This document shows, piece by piece, positions 1-11,254 of a stretch of 64,000 nucleotides of DNA. The DNA is from Rhyacophila brunnea (lineage: Eukaryota; Arthropoda; Insecta; Trichoptera; Rhyacophilidae): the NCBI GenBank assembly GCA_022495005.1, contig JAGYXB010001072.1:682001-746000 (forward strand). Reading direction: 5' to 3'. Made by a program: the position numbers and the translations under genes. Under the pieces are notes generated by a model. The model was not told the DNA's origin, ran no database searches, and was given only the letters and a program-made list of their open reading frames with translations. Position 1 is the first letter of the stretch, and each line of letters starts with the position of its first letter.

Positions 1-153
1 AGTAGATCAAATCGATTAAATCTGCCATCGGGTCGCCACAAAGGCCAATTTTGTTGCATGTAGAAAATGTTCGTCGTCATACTGTCAATGTGAAGACGTT
101 GTTACTTTAACTGCTCTTCAGTTTTGTATTTTTTTTTGTTATATTTTTTTTTC

Positions 154-222
154 TGGCCATGTCCGATTCCAATAAGATCATATTATGGACCTCCACAGAG
201 TGGAGATTGATATTAAGGTGAA
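154..222 (-). repeat. SINE tail fragment
   Basis: Antisense copy of the 3' end of the tRNA-derived SINE seen complete elsewhere in this window. The shared block is the 'tggccatgtccga' stretch followed by 'cctccacagagtggag'. The tRNA-like head is missing, so this is a truncated copy. Confidence 0.6.
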
Positions 223-406
223 GCCTTTACTGAGGCCCTTTTAAAGAGGCACCTAGCGGAAAAATACTAAGCTTGCAATTTGAGACATTTTTTTGATAAT
301 TTACAACTTCAATTGTATTAATTAATAAATATGTAGGTATGTCGGTTGTGTGGCGTTTGTAAAATAATCATTTCTCTCTCTCAAAAACTGCTGTTTACGA
401 ATACCC

Positions 407-1008
407 ATGTCGAAATTAAATAAAACTAAAAACATTGAGTCAACTTGGGAACAAAAATATGGATGTGTTAAATGTGACGGACATGCTATGTGCACTATTT
501 GTTCGGAAAATTTAACTGCTCGAACTTACAATATTAAGTGACATTATTCAACTAAACATAGCACTTCACTAAGCAAAATGGCGTCGGCAGAAAAAAATGA
601 ATTTATTAAAATGTGCACGACAAAATACAAAAACCAAAGACGATCTATCAATAAATTTGTAAGTGAGGTACACCCAGCTGCAGTCCGAGTTTTGTTGCAT
701 CATTGGGAATAATGAAATATGGCAAACCGTTTACTGATGGTGAATACTTGAAAGATTTATTTTTAAAGTGGTCTGAGAGAATATTTAAAGATTTTGACAA
801 TAAAACTCAAATATTGAATAAAATCAAGGATATGCCACTAGCTGCCAGAACAGTACAACGCCGCATCGAAGTTATGTCTAAAGATGTTAACGAGCAAATG
901 CAGAATGATTTATTATGCAGCGATGTAATTAATATACCAATTGATGAAATAAACAATATCAATGACATTGCAATACTTTCTATTTTTGCAAGCAATATTG
1001 TGTCATAA
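407..1008 (+). pseudogene. Broken hAT transposase N-terminus (BED finger, ZBED5/GTF2IRD2-like)
   Basis: From ATG 407 the frame reads a short BED-type zinc finger: a C-x2-C pair (MCTIC) and, after an in-frame TGA at 539-541, an H-x4-H pair (HYSTKH). Near 680-690 the frame shifts. The second frame then reads SFVASLGIMKYGKPFTDGEY and continues to a TAA at about 1006. The 'KPFTDGEYLKD' and 'AARTVQRRIEVMSKDVNEQ' stretches resemble the region after the BED finger in ZBED5/GTF2IRD2-type hAT proteins. The catalytic core and C-terminal dimerisation region are absent. One stop, one frameshift and the truncation make it a dead copy. The family call is from remembered similarity; the breaks are seen directly. 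Confidence 0.7.
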
Positions 1009-1010
1009 TA

Positions 1011-1037
1011 AATATATATATATGTATATATATGTAT
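1011..1037. repeat. (TA)n / TATG microsatellite
   Basis: Simple TA-rich tract directly after the end of the hAT relic. Confidence 0.8.
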
Positions 1038-1205
1038 AAACAAATTTCTGGAAACTTACATTCTACACTGTATATTCATAAAACTTTATTTATATTGGAG
1101 TGTATATTTATTTTTGATTGTAAAGATTATGTATCAAGATCTGAGGCTATATTTATGTAAATATTATTTATGAGTAAAATTAAATATCAATAAATAAATA
1201 AATTT

Positions 1206-1450
1206 TGCGCTCACGGTGGCCGCGCGGCTTATGCATTGGACTATCACGCCGTGGGACCCAGATTCGAATCCTGGGTCTGGCAAGTATACATATAGTTTTT
1301 CAATTTGCGCGTGAGTCAGGGTATGGACCTAATAGGTTGAGGAAGTGGCTGACATCCATTTCTCATAAAAAACAAAAATCTCTCAATACAAACCTCTACT
1401 CTGGAGGCCCATAATATGATCCTATTAGGATCTAACATGGTCGGAAAAAT
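1206..1450 (+). repeat. tRNA-derived SINE, near full length
   Basis: The head resembles a tRNA of the Leu/Ser type. It has an A-box-like 'ggtggccgcgcggctta' and a B-box-like 'agattcgaatcctgg', the internal RNA polymerase III promoter elements. The unrelated body carries 'gagtcagggtatggacctaa' and ends in 'ctctggaggcccata' and 'aacatggtcgg'. The same body recurs on both strands, so this is a dispersed SINE rather than a working tRNA gene. The A box here has two substitutions relative to the other copies (TGGCCGAGTGG). Confidence 0.8.
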
Positions 1451-2787
1451 GAAAATAAGTACATTAAAATTAGATTTTTTTTAATTCATCATGGCCACTT
1501 CTGAATCGATTATAACCGGTGTATGGCAAAGATGAGTTTTGGTCCAATTCAATAATTACCATGTGTTATATGAAGCACGGATGAATCGCGTACGTTTTCA
1601 TCAACCTAATCCACTGTAATATTAATAGACTTAGGTAACGGTTTATTTTGTTTTGTTATGCCAAAGAAGTATAACTTCTAACGCGCGTACATAATTTGCT
1701 TTTTTTCCTTTATGTTGATTTACCTGTACTTTTTATTCTAAATGGCATGTTGTGAACGTCTTGAATTAATAATTTGTTATGTGGTCAATGTGTCTTTTTT
1801 AAATAATTTAAAGTGGATTTAACGTTGTATCATAATAATAATATATCAGAGTATAAAGTATCACAAGGCAAGGGTTTATTGTTATTAATAAGACAATTAA
1901 AATTAGGTGCACCTAGATACCTACGTTTTAAAAGATCTCACAGTTAAGCATGAGATGTAATTAATTAACGCTTTCGCTGCTGAATAGATAATGCGATTTT
2001 AATTGCCCCCTTGAATAGATAATGCGATTTTAATTGCCCCCTTTAAAATGCACGTTAATTACATCGATCGGCCGCCTGGTCATTACGCACCGTGTGCGTC
2101 TTCCGCGTCCAAAGTATTAAAGATACACGTGGCTTATTGATTATTTCACTTATCCGCACTATTATACATTATACGTCACAAATACTTGTCCGAGGTAGAA
2201 CGGTACACCTTTGCGAGGGTGATTGTTCAACGAACTGTCGAAAATTTCAAATTATTCTCTGTCGTTTAGCGAGAGCGAGGCAAAGGGGTATAGATTTCTA
2301 GCATTTGCCTTTGATTTGTGTCCATCTTACAGCGATGCCCAAGGACGTAAGCTTTTTAAATAAATGTCTTTTTGTCAGGGGTTTTAAACTTAAGGGTAGG
2401 ATGTTGCGATTTTTATATTATGGTGAATAATTAAGACCATTTATATGAGATAATCTTGGGATGGGGTTGGTTTGGTGTTTTTATATAATAATATTTTATA
2501 TAATAAATTGAAGTCTCCTCTATTTGCATAGTGTTTTATCTTTGTGAAAAATGAAAACTAGCAAGTATTTTAATATTATGTGGTCGCATCTAAATGAAGA
2601 TTTTCGATTTCATATTTCATTCAAATTGTAACAAATTTAAATACCCAACAATCATCATTTTCTATAAACATTTATTATAGGCCACACAACCAGAGTTTAA
2701 GTAACGATTGCGTATTGTCGCATTTCTATAAGCTTTCGGCGGCAATAGCTGCCCATAGTCGGTCAGTTTGAGTATCAGGTTGAACCT

Positions 2788-2927
2788 GGCACAGACAATA
2801 ACTGTATAATAACTAATTTACTGTAGGTACGTTAGTGGGCACACCACATATCAGTTCAAACTACCCCATTTAAATCTTTCGAACTGTCAACAGACGTGCC
2901 CATATACGTACAGTTATTGTCTGTGCC
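2788..2927. repeat. Foldback with perfect 19-bp inverted arms
   Basis: The sequence 'ggcacagacaataactgta' at 2788-2806 is matched exactly by its reverse complement at 2909-2927, with a spacer of about 100 bases. It lies inside the 1969-3558 element. Confidence 0.75.
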
Positions 2928-3202
2928 ACGTCGAACGTTAGAAACTTTGGAGGTTAGGTTCGCAGAGGTAATACACAGGAGTGGTATTTAAATAGGTTTG
3001 AAGTAGGGTATACTTGAACGATATTGATAGGTACACGAATAATTTTACTTTGTTAATAAATTATTATAACTATAGTTATTTTTATTAGAAACAAATTGAC
3101 ATAACATACCTACACACTAATGACGTTGGTAAAATAAACAATGATTTCACTAAAATGTAGCGTATTTTATCGATTCACTGAAACAATAATAACATCTGTT
3201 AA

Positions 3203-3300
3203 CACAATGCTTACTTAATTAATTTTGTAATTAACGTGTTAATTTGCATTTGAAAAGTAATTAGCAAAAACACAATTTTGTGCGGCCCGTAAGCATTGGG
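3203..3300. mobile_element. 98-bp TTAA-flanked miniature inverted-repeat element, copy 1
   Basis: TTAA at 3199-3202 and 3301-3304 flank a 98-bp unit with ends 'cacaatgcttac' and 'gtaagcattggg'. A second copy is at 6617-6724 and shares the interior 'aacgtgttaatttgcatttg'. Its size, TTAA flanks and short inverted ends suggest a piggyBac-type MITE nested in a larger TTAA element. Confidence 0.75.
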
Positions 3301-3821
3301 TTAACAGTATATATAAATATCTGTTATAATATAAATATAATATAAATATAAATATCTGATTCTTTTCTTTTCAATAATTTATTTTTAATTAAAACACTTA
3401 TATTATATTTTATAAAATAATATGTTTACATAAATAATTTATACTTTGGACGCGGAAGACGCACACGGTGCGTAATGACCAGGCGGCCGATCGATGTAAT
3501 TAACGTGCATTTTAAAGGGGGCAATTAAAATCTCATTAAGTCTTCAGCAGCGAAAGCGTTAAGTAAGTATAACTTTGTTTTACCCTCGTAAAAATAAATA
3601 AAATATATTTGCGATCTCAGCGTACATATTATTACATTATGAAATGAATTTATATTTTATAACTAGTAACACAGCCGCAGACGTATCGCGCGGTATATTC
3701 TACTTAAGGCTATACCCTTAGATTATAGAAAAATAGCTTTACCCTTGCTATACATCAGCTGAGGCATGGTATAAAAAGATCGTGACTAGGCGATGCGCGG
3801 TTGTGCAAATGACGCGAGATG

Positions 3822-4132
3822 AACGAAATATAATTTGTCATAAAAATTTAACATGCGTCCTTTTTATGTTATGTTTATTATTATATTCGTAATAATAATA
3901 GTTTATTCATTGACATGTTTTCTTTTTTGAGTATAAGTACGTAAAGTTTTTAGTCATCTTTATACGATTTAAAAATATTTTCATCCGACGCCATGACAAA
4001 ACAAATCGACGTGCGGACACCTTGACTATCGCTCTCCGAATGGCAACGCGGTCGAAATTTCGTTCCACATACAGTTGAAAATTATTTTCCGTTTCACTTA
4101 TGTATGCTCTTAATGTCACAAATATCTAATGT
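3822..4132 (+). repeat. Dispersed ~300-bp repeat, copy 1 (inverse of 50137-50450)
   Basis: Reading this block backwards on the other strand reproduces 50137-50450. Shared landmarks are 'ataatttgtcataaaaat', the 'acgccatgacaaaacaaat' stretch and 'tttccgtttcactta'. No coding sequence is seen; it is probably a non-autonomous DNA element. Confidence 0.7.
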
Positions 4133-4310
4133 CACCAGAAAACATTCGGCAAGTCAAAATTCAAACAGTTTTACAAAAACACGGGAGTGGGGGGTCGCCG
4201 GCAGTTTGAAAATGGCAGACATCTGGCGATCGAAAACTGTTAGTCTATGAGCGCAGCAGATATAAAATCTACCAAAGATAACTGTATGGCCGCCATTACG
4301 TGTTAACTGG

Positions 4311-4352
4311 CAGGTTCAACCTGTTACTCAAACCGGCCGTCTATGGGCAGCT
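4311..4352 (-). repeat. Short repeat, inverse of 2747-2788
   Basis: The stretch 'caggttcaacctgttactc' to 'tatgggcagct' is the reverse complement of 'agctgcccatag' to 'caggttgaacctg' at 2747-2788, with a few mismatches. The partner lies inside the 1969-3558 element and this copy lies outside it, so the two are not simply the ends of one nested element. Confidence 0.6.
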
Positions 4353-4597
4353 AATAAATGGCCTAGAGAAACCGCCGTTAGTCTCGCTTACCCTTACTTA
4401 TTTCTTTAGCGAGCATGGGACACATGTATGTATGTAGGTAGGCTTAAAATTTTGAATACGCTGTTTGCTGTTTTGCTGCGGCCTGAAAATAGTAGGCCTC
4501 AGGTATCAATAGTTCACACCGATACCGAGTGAGATTTTTACTTTTCTATTTTAGAATCGGCTATGATGATTTTTCTTTCCTGTAACGCGGGTTAACT

Positions 4598-4820
4598 ATA
4601 GGTTCGTATCTTTCAACCTTGAACGAAACAAATCAAACTAAACCATAGACAATATACGTACAAATTGTATGAGTAGAAAGTAGACCGGAAATGGTTTGAG
4701 ATTTGACGTTTGGTTCAGAGTATCATTGAAAATCAAACCGTTCTCGGACCATCAGAAATGGTTTGACATGGAACGTCAAACCGATTCGGACGATCCATAG
4801 ACTAATGGCAATCTGTCAAA
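4598..4820 (+). repeat. Dispersed ~215-bp repeat, copy 1
   Basis: Same orientation as 15401-15612. Shared blocks include 'ccggaaatggtttgagattt', 'gtatcattgaaaatcaaacc' and 'atcagaaatggtttgacatg'. The unit has several 'aaatggtttga' and 'tcaaacc' modules, giving partial internal dyad symmetry. No coding potential is seen. Confidence 0.75.
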
Positions 4821-4829
4821 TAAGCATTA

Positions 4830-5485
4830 TTTATATATATTATATATCGTGAGGTGTTCATATTAATATGTTAGACATTTACACCATAGAAGTTTACTTG
4901 AATTATGTATATTATAGATTAATAATCAATACCTATTATTCATAAGTAACCATACGCGAACAAGAAGCCGCTTTTGGTCTTATTATCTCAAAATCCAACC
5001 ATATTTTCTATGCAAAGAGTTCGATTTAATATCATTACTATAATTATTATGTCAGACCAAGAATTTATTTTCATTTTATTTATATTTTGTAACGGAGATT
5101 CTAAACTACAAACTGTGTTAAATCAACCCGGAATGATCTTTATATTACCTACCTAACGAATTTTATCAATTTAATATGTTCGATTGTCGTCTAAGTCACA
5201 AAATCATACTGTCGACATGAACAAGTAGTCAATTATAAAAAGCTCTTATCAAAAGTAATTTTAAAAAACTTGTCATACCTACCTATAAATCTTATAAATT
5301 AACTAAATGGCTACCTATTCACGAAGCATTCTTTATATTTTGTACATTTAAAATGAATGAATACGAATTTGCATTATTGTAGAAGACGATAGGAGGTCAG
5401 AATTTCATAACAAGTTGACGTTTCAATAAATATGTTTCTGTTTTAGAGACTAATAATATGTTATGAATTAATTTTAAGTACTGGC
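4830..5485. other. No feature recognised
   Basis: AT-rich sequence with short chance reading frames only; I see no gene or repeat with a second copy here. Confidence 0.5.
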
Positions 5486-5600
5486 AACACTAATTAGTCG
5501 TCAGAAAAGCGTTTCCGTGGATATTTACCAAACGGTCCCAAAACAAACTGTCCCATTTCGTTTGTTTGATTCAGGTTGAATGATACAGACTTTTAAGTGA
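5486..5600 (+). repeat. Dispersed ~115-bp repeat, copy 1
   Basis: Shares 'gtcagaaaagcgtttccgtg' and 'tttcgtttgtttgat' with 23101-23220. A decayed antisense copy is at 49890-49992. Probably a fragment of a non-autonomous element. Confidence 0.7.
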
Positions 5601-6324
5601 CCGAATTTCCGTACGGCGCATAAGAAAATTAATAATCGTTTCAATAACATTTAAAATCAATATACTTAGTTCAATACGAAAAAAAATATTAAATTATAAA
5701 AAAGTAAAAGTACAAGAAAGCACGAGCATTGAGCAGATAGGTAGCACAAGATTAATCTCTGAACCCTGAAATACCCACTGACAACAACCTCCCTGACAAT
5801 AATGCCCGTATAAAAATATGATATATCTGAATAAAATTTTAAAAAGAAATTTAATTTGCGTAATATGAGTTTTACGAAATAAAACATTTAACAAAAAAAT
5901 ATTTGACATCAAAATATGGATATTAAAAATAAAATAACTATGTAATGTAAATGGTAGATAGGTACCTACATATTGTATGCACATTTTAATTTAATCTATG
6001 CATCTAAGGACAAGCAGAGAGAATAACTTAAATTATTGAATTTTCTAGAACCTCTAAGAACTATTTTATATAGAATAAATCAAAACTACTAGTTATTAAA
6101 AAAAATAGTTAATTTGTAAATAAAATACCTAATTCTTACATAAAATAACGTTTTTTCAATGGTGTTTACCTTCAAAATATTTTTCTATTTAATTTTTTTC
6201 GACAGGTTGGATAAAATTAATTAAAATGTAATTTTTTATACTTACATATTATTTTTTCTTAGGCTAAACGTTCGTTTCAAATAGATTGTAACGCTAATTT
6301 TCGTTGTAGTTTTCTAGATCTTTC
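5601..6324. other. No feature recognised
   Basis: Very AT-rich sequence. Minus-strand open frames here have leucine/phenylalanine-rich translations typical of low-complexity noncoding DNA. Confidence 0.5.
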
Positions 6325-6440
6325 TACGACGTGTTAAGGTGGTCCTCGTAACTAAGCCCATAAACCAGGGTTCCAATTTCGATTCCCGAATATAAATCTC
6401 AATACATTTACATTATTTTTTCGAGCCTGAGTGTTTCCAT
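6325..6440 (+). repeat. Possible second tRNA-type SINE relic
   Basis: The stretch 'gtggtcctcgtaactaagc' followed by a B-box-like 'atttcgattcccgaa', and then 'gagcctgagtgtttcc', has the layout of a tRNA-headed SINE different from the main family in this window. It is degraded and the call is tentative. Confidence 0.3.
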
Positions 6441-6616
6441 GATAAAATACAAAAAAATATAAAATAAGTTGGCAGTAATTAGTATATAACTAGCATTAAA
6501 ATGATCATCCATCAACTTAAACTCTTCCCCTCGTTAAATACGACCCCATTATAAAAACTGTTAGTGTAGACAGAATAGCTCCCCTTATGATGTTTACTAT
6601 CACTGCTGAATATTAA

Positions 6617-6724
6617 AACGCAATGCTTACGGGCCCTTTTAATTAATATTGTAATTAACGTGTTAATTTGCATTTGAAAAGTAATTAGCAAAACCACAAT
6701 TTTGTACGGCCCGTAAGCTATGGG
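6617..6724. mobile_element. ~108-bp TTAA-flanked miniature element, copy 2
   Basis: Second copy of the element at 3203-3300, flanked by TTAA at 6613-6616 and 6725-6728. The ends are 'gcaatgcttacgggcc' and 'ggcccgtaagctatggg'. The interior 'aacgtgttaatttgcatttg' is the same as in copy 1. Copy 1 has lost the GGGCC block of its left arm. Confidence 0.75.
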
Positions 6725-7002
6725 TTAAGCCAACGCTCGAAGTAAATAATTTTAGTAACTGGAGTGCTCGACCATTTCCCAAAAATATTAAGGTGAGCTA
6801 CTAAATCTATTACTAATCGCAAAAGTGGTAGGTAAATAAAACATTTTCTTCCCTTAGATATCTGCCGTCCATAATAGATGGTCTACCAATCACTACAGAA
6901 TGTCTCTGATTTTTACTCATCGATAATAAACTATTATTTCCGATCATTAGTCAATATTTAATTTGGTAATAGGTAACGTGGATAAGACGACACACCAGGA
7001 TA

Positions 7003-7015
7003 GGGGGGGGGGGGG
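7003..7015 (+). repeat. 13-bp poly-G run
   Basis: An uninterrupted run of 13 G in a strongly AT-rich setting. It could be a real homopolymer or an assembly artefact. Confidence 0.8.
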
Positions 7016-7230
7016 AAAAGAACCGACAAACTGACACGACGGGATGTCTCTGAACGTAAGACCGCGATAGCCTAATATAAATAATTTCTCCTGAACACGT
7101 AAAAATCACAATTAAAAAAATTGTCAGTCACATGTGGAGTTCGCGATTTGTTAGCCCGCAGATAAGAGAGCTGAAGCTACCTACCATTTATTTCAGCAAT
7201 TTGAGATATCAGGGTGCAAGAGGGGCTATT

Positions 7231-7660
7231 CTACAACGTTTTTATTAGGTCGTATTCTTATTTGTCCGGTAAAAATCTTGCAATCGATTTTTAATTAACT
7301 TCCCGACTAGCTAGACATTTGAAACAGAATATATCAGAACACGGTGCCAATGCATTTTTTTAATACTTTTAGCCATCTCTAAGTTGAATTAAACTCATTT
7401 TCAGTTAATTCTGTTTTGTATGAAAAGTTATTTTGGAAGAAATCTGTAATCCAATTCACTATTATTAGTTGCTAGGAAATTATTAATATATACGTGCGTT
7501 ACTATGGAAATCAATATGAGTGTCAAAATGACATTTCAGTATTATTTCTATCAAATATGTTTTTTTGATCGTTTAAGCTAGCCAAGTCAAGTTTATATGA
7601 TTCAACAGAAAATTTAAAAACGCTGAATATAAAAAGTTCTTTTTATCTTGTAATTATTTC
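7231..7660 (+). repeat. Dispersed ~430-bp repeat, copy 1 (inverse of 23551-24018)
   Basis: Reverse complement of 23551-24018 over its whole length with moderate divergence. Landmarks are 'cgtattcttatttgtccgg', 'gtatgaaaagttattttgga', 'acgtgcgttactatggaaat' and 'aaaaagttctttttatcttg'. No coding sequence is evident. Confidence 0.75.
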
Positions 7661-8423
7661 AAGTTTACTCAGATTCTTAGATCGTTCTCAGATTCTTAGA
7701 TCGCGAAATCGTGCGAGTCTATCACTGCACCGGTCAAAAATATCATTTGTGACGGCAAGTGCCCATACGACGACGGAAGCGAACAGGATAGCTATTGATT
7801 TTCCTATTTTCAGCAAGAAGAGGCACAACTTAAACTTTTTATTAGATATTAAGGTAAAAGCGGAGATCCACGACCTACGTGGGACCATTGCATTGGAAAA
7901 GATTAGCCTTATAGTGAGTGCATTTATATAATGAAATCAAAATAATAAACTATGGCAAATAAAAATAAGTGTTTCCTTTCCGATTCAGCGTTAGACTGAA
8001 TATAATCTTCAAATCTTAATTCTGAGTTTATTTTCATAAGAAAACAATTAAGTATTATAAACAATGCGGCTATAAATTGGAGTTTTGAGAACATTATTCT
8101 CATTTCCCAATGATTATAACAAAATTTTCATCGAAATCACCGCCAATCGCTACAAAAAAAAAACATGATTTTTGCAAGGTGATTTCACAGGCACTGACCA
8201 AATTCAAATTAGCATTACGAAGAGAATTAGCGGTTACTAGTCAAAACCTGGGACAATAATTCTAAAGCCGAAATAGGATAATAATCATATTTATATTATT
8301 CTATAACATTATGTTAACACAAACAACCAGCTACTAATTTATTATTATTGAAAGGGAATGTAATACTTTGTTTGGTACGTGTTGATGTACTGACTACTTA
8401 TTTTGAGATTGCATCGTATGCAA
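7661..8423. other. No feature recognised
   Basis: AT-rich; a short local duplication 'gattcttagatcg' occurs near 7671-7702. Open frames in both directions near 7690-7930 have no recognisable product. Confidence 0.45.
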
Positions 8424-8731
8424 GGCCTGAACAAAAACGAACCAAAAGTGCGAGTGAGTAAGCATTCGGCACGATTATATCTCAGAATTTCTAAGGCTGA
8501 ATAAAATATTTTTTGTAAACGTAGCAGGTAAATATGGATTTGACTGATTACATTCGTTTAAAAACTGCGAGCACGTGTTGTTGAAATTTATTGTTTTTGT
8601 GTTATATATAAAGTTAGTGATAATTATTTTTAGTTATTTTCGTAGAGCATATTGTTAACTATATTATGGTTGTGTTTAAATTTGGTAGCCGTACTGAGAA
8701 GCAATACGATGGTGGAATGTTTCGTAGTTAA
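8424..8731 (+). pseudogene. Repeat with THAP-like first exon relic, copy 1
   Basis: Shares 'aaggcctgaacaa', 'aagtgcgagtgag' and 'ggtagccgtactga' with 62640-62960. From ATG 8666 it reads MVVFKFGSRTEKQYDGGMFR and stops at TAA. The sister copy reads MCVVLKYGSRTDKQEDGITF followed by HR, close to the start of a THAP zinc finger. THAP domains form the DNA-binding end of P-element-type transposases and host proteins. In this copy the first zinc-binding cysteine is missing and the exon donor 'aggtaagt' has become 'agttaagt'. It is a decayed fragment. Confidence 0.45.
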
Positions 8732-9006
8732 GTTGATAATAAAAAAACGAGGTTTTACTATAATACGTTATACGTAAGAAGCACGGCTTCATTTTGCCGA
8801 AAAATATGCACTCTCTATATATCATTACTCTGAGATCGTACGCGCTTTCTATGTACTTTTGTCATTCCTTGCGTTCGTATTACCGTAATAAAACAGAAAA
8901 CAATAATTTTGAAATTTGTATTGTTTTTACGGTATTCCTATAATTAATTTGGCAAATTTGTAAGAACAGCAACTAAATATTGTATTATTGTATATATTAT
9001 TATTGT

Positions 9007-9356
9007 ACCCCACGATGGCCGAGTGGCTTAAGCGTCGGTTTAGAACGTCGTGGGTCCCACGTTCGAATCCTGGGCCTGGAAAATATACATATTTGTCAAT
9101 TTGTGTATGAGTCAGAGTATGGACCTAATAGGTTGGGCAAGTGGCTAAGATCAATTTCTCGTAAAAACAATTATGTTAATACAAAATCTTCACTCTGTGG
9201 AGACCCATCGGACATGCACAAAAAAATCGATTATTAACAGTTTAGTTCTTATCTGGCCATTGACGAACATTCAATTTCACAAATTCTTTATGATAACTCC
9301 ACACTGTGGAGGCCCATATTATCATCTTATTTGGATCGGACATGGTCAAAAGAAAT
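9007..9356 (+). repeat. tRNA-derived SINE with a second tail block
   Basis: The head has 'gatggccgagtggcttaag' (A box) and 'cgttcgaatcctggg' (B box). The body has 'gagtatggacctaataggtt', then a first tail 'actctgtggagacccat' at about 9190-9212. A second tail 'cacactgtggaggcccata' follows at about 9297-9318 and runs on to 'ggatcggacatggtc'. The two tail blocks suggest one SINE tail landed next to another, or an internal duplication. Confidence 0.75.
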
Positions 9357-9359
9357 ATT

Positions 9360-10905
9360 ATAAACTATAATGAAGACAATATTAATTTATTAAAAGACCC
9401 CATAAAAATCAAATTTCGTTAGTTGAAGGCCGAAATTAAATAAAAATTTAGATCAATGCTTGTGGAAATTGGTGGTTACGGCATAAAAATAGGTAATTTG
9501 ATATTTTACCATGCGTCCGACATGCTTCGTATTGGGCCTTGTTTAGATGGCGCGTGTCTTACCGCCCTTTACGCGCAAGTACTAAACGTGTGCTGCGTCC
9601 ATATAACGCGTTTCATAAGCGTTAGTTTACTATTCTACATAGTATTTAAGATGAGACGCAAAAATAATTAAATAATTGTTGCAACTATCGGCAATAATTA
9701 ATTATTGTCGCCTATTAGTACCTCGACTAATTATTTTCTTTATAGGCATTTCCTAAACCAGAAAGCAATTTTTAATTTGTACACGAGAGAGCTGGGATAA
9801 TATCGAAGAATTTGCGCACCAGCGCTGCGATTCGTTTGAGTCCAGTCTATTTCAAACCCTGAATTATAAGCAATCGCTGTTGTGATACACCGAGATCGCT
9901 CCCACTTGGGATTAGGGTGTAAAAAGTATCTAACAATGGCGTGGTCATATTATGGTAATAGGGTATTATCGAGGGTGCGCGTGTAGCTTAATCGGATGTA
10001 AACACAATACGTTATATTTTCAATGTCTTCAAGAAACTTCAAAGGAAAATATTATGCTTTACGTTTTGTAGGGTTTATTTACTACCTACACTGGATTTCT
10101 TTTTACAAATACCTTTATAGAACAACATCGTGATATAAAAAAAATGTATTATTGGTAAGAGGTCGATTGATGAGATTAAAGTGGCGCATGGCAAAGGTAT
10201 AATACAATTTCACTCCTACACGGAGCATAATATGGATCTCAACAGGGTAGAGGTTATATCAGCGGACGTTTTCTTACCCTTCAATAAGTCTTTGTCCGGG
10301 ATTGAAAAAACAATAAAACGTGTAATTTTTACCACATGTACACAGATCAAACTGTACAGTCTCTATTACAAAAAGTTAAATATCATTTTCATTTCCACAC
10401 ATATATGTGAAAGCGAATCTAAAAACGGCGTGAGGTGGCTTAGGGCGGTTAACTGAATATTTCGTAGAAAAATATCACGTCATTACTGAGCCTTGAAAAA
10501 TATATAAATTTTATTTGATTTGATACAGCAAAATATCGAGGCAATATTATTTATATACGATTCCAATACTTAATCAAATTACGGAATTTTCATTTAAATT
10601 GATCAAAATGTATTTTAAAAAGAAAATGTTGCTTTATGGATTAGGTGTTTCAATATATTTTTTGGTTCCGAGGCCCTTATCAGTCGTGGGGTCTGTGCTT
10701 TAGCCATATGGTAAATCCGACTCCGTTTGTAGGAAGTAGATCACTTTTATGAATTGGAGTAATCTTTGACATCTTCTACGTTTCCCGAAAGTTACAATAT
10801 GTAAAATAAATATAATATATTATGAAAGTGAGCATTATATTATTTAGACATGTTGAAAACACATAAAATATGGTAGGTTCTCGATTGAAACAAGTTTGCT
10901 TTAAA
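9360..10905. other. No gene recognised; possible SINE tail scrap
   Basis: A decayed 'cataatatggatctcaacag' near 10226 may be an antisense SINE tail scrap. Otherwise I see only AT-rich sequence with short chance reading frames. Confidence 0.45.
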
Positions 10906-11254
10906 CAGGACTCGAAATGGACCGGAACGCACCGGAGCGTCGTTCCGGTTCGTAAAATCTCCAAAATTATCTCGTGGACATATTATTAATTTGACAGTGA
11001 GATAGATTTGCCATTTAACGTAAAAATCTAAAAGTTTGTCCACACTGGTAACCTCATTAAATTTCACGATAATTATCAAAATTTGTTTGACAAAAAATCG
11101 AAATTTAATGAGGTTGCCAGCAACTTGTTTGCCAATGTAGACACGGCATATTACACTTATTTTTATAAAATACGCAACCAATTAGATAACTATGTTAACA
11201 TTTTCACAAAATATTGAGCGCTCCGGTTCGTAAAATATTTCATTTCGAGCGCTG
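10906..11254. mobile_element. hAT-like foldback element
   Basis: The left end 'caggactcgaaatg' and the right end 'catttcgagcgctg' are inverted partners. 'gttcgtaaaat' next to 'ccggagcg' occurs near both ends. A second inner inverted pair, 'taacctcattaaatttc' and 'gaaatttaatgaggttgcc' (about 11049-11120), makes it a nested foldback. Ends starting CAGG suggest hAT, but a clear 8-bp target duplication is not visible. Confidence 0.5.

Larger units (their letters stand above)
1969..3558. mobile_element. TTAA-flanked element with ~110-bp terminal inverted repeats
   Basis: TTAA lies at 1965-1968 and again at 3559-3562. Directly inside, the ends are inverted copies: left 'cgctttcgctgctgaa', right 'ttcagcagcgaaagcg'. 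The similarity runs on through 'cgatcggccgcctggtcatt' and 'gcgtcttccgcgtcc' on the left and their complements at about 3450-3500. A TTAA target with long inverted ends is typical of piggyBac-derived non-autonomous elements. No transposase reading frame is visible inside. The left arm has a roughly 31-bp direct duplication ('gaatagataatgcgatttta' twice, 1983-2041), which lengthens it relative to the right arm. A 98-bp TTAA element and a foldback lie within it. Confidence 0.75.

Noticed and set aside
1206..1280. Functional tRNA gene
   Set aside because: A and B boxes are present, but the same head with the same non-tRNA body recurs on both strands, so it is a SINE family.
2747..4352. One large element with ends at 2747 and 4352
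   Set aside because: The left partner lies inside the TTAA element 1969-3558 and the right one outside it, so they are more simply two separate copies of a short repeat.
5666..5984. Membrane protein in overlapping minus-strand frames
   Set aside because: The hydrophobic look comes from AT-rich sequence; no start context, splice sites or conserved blocks.
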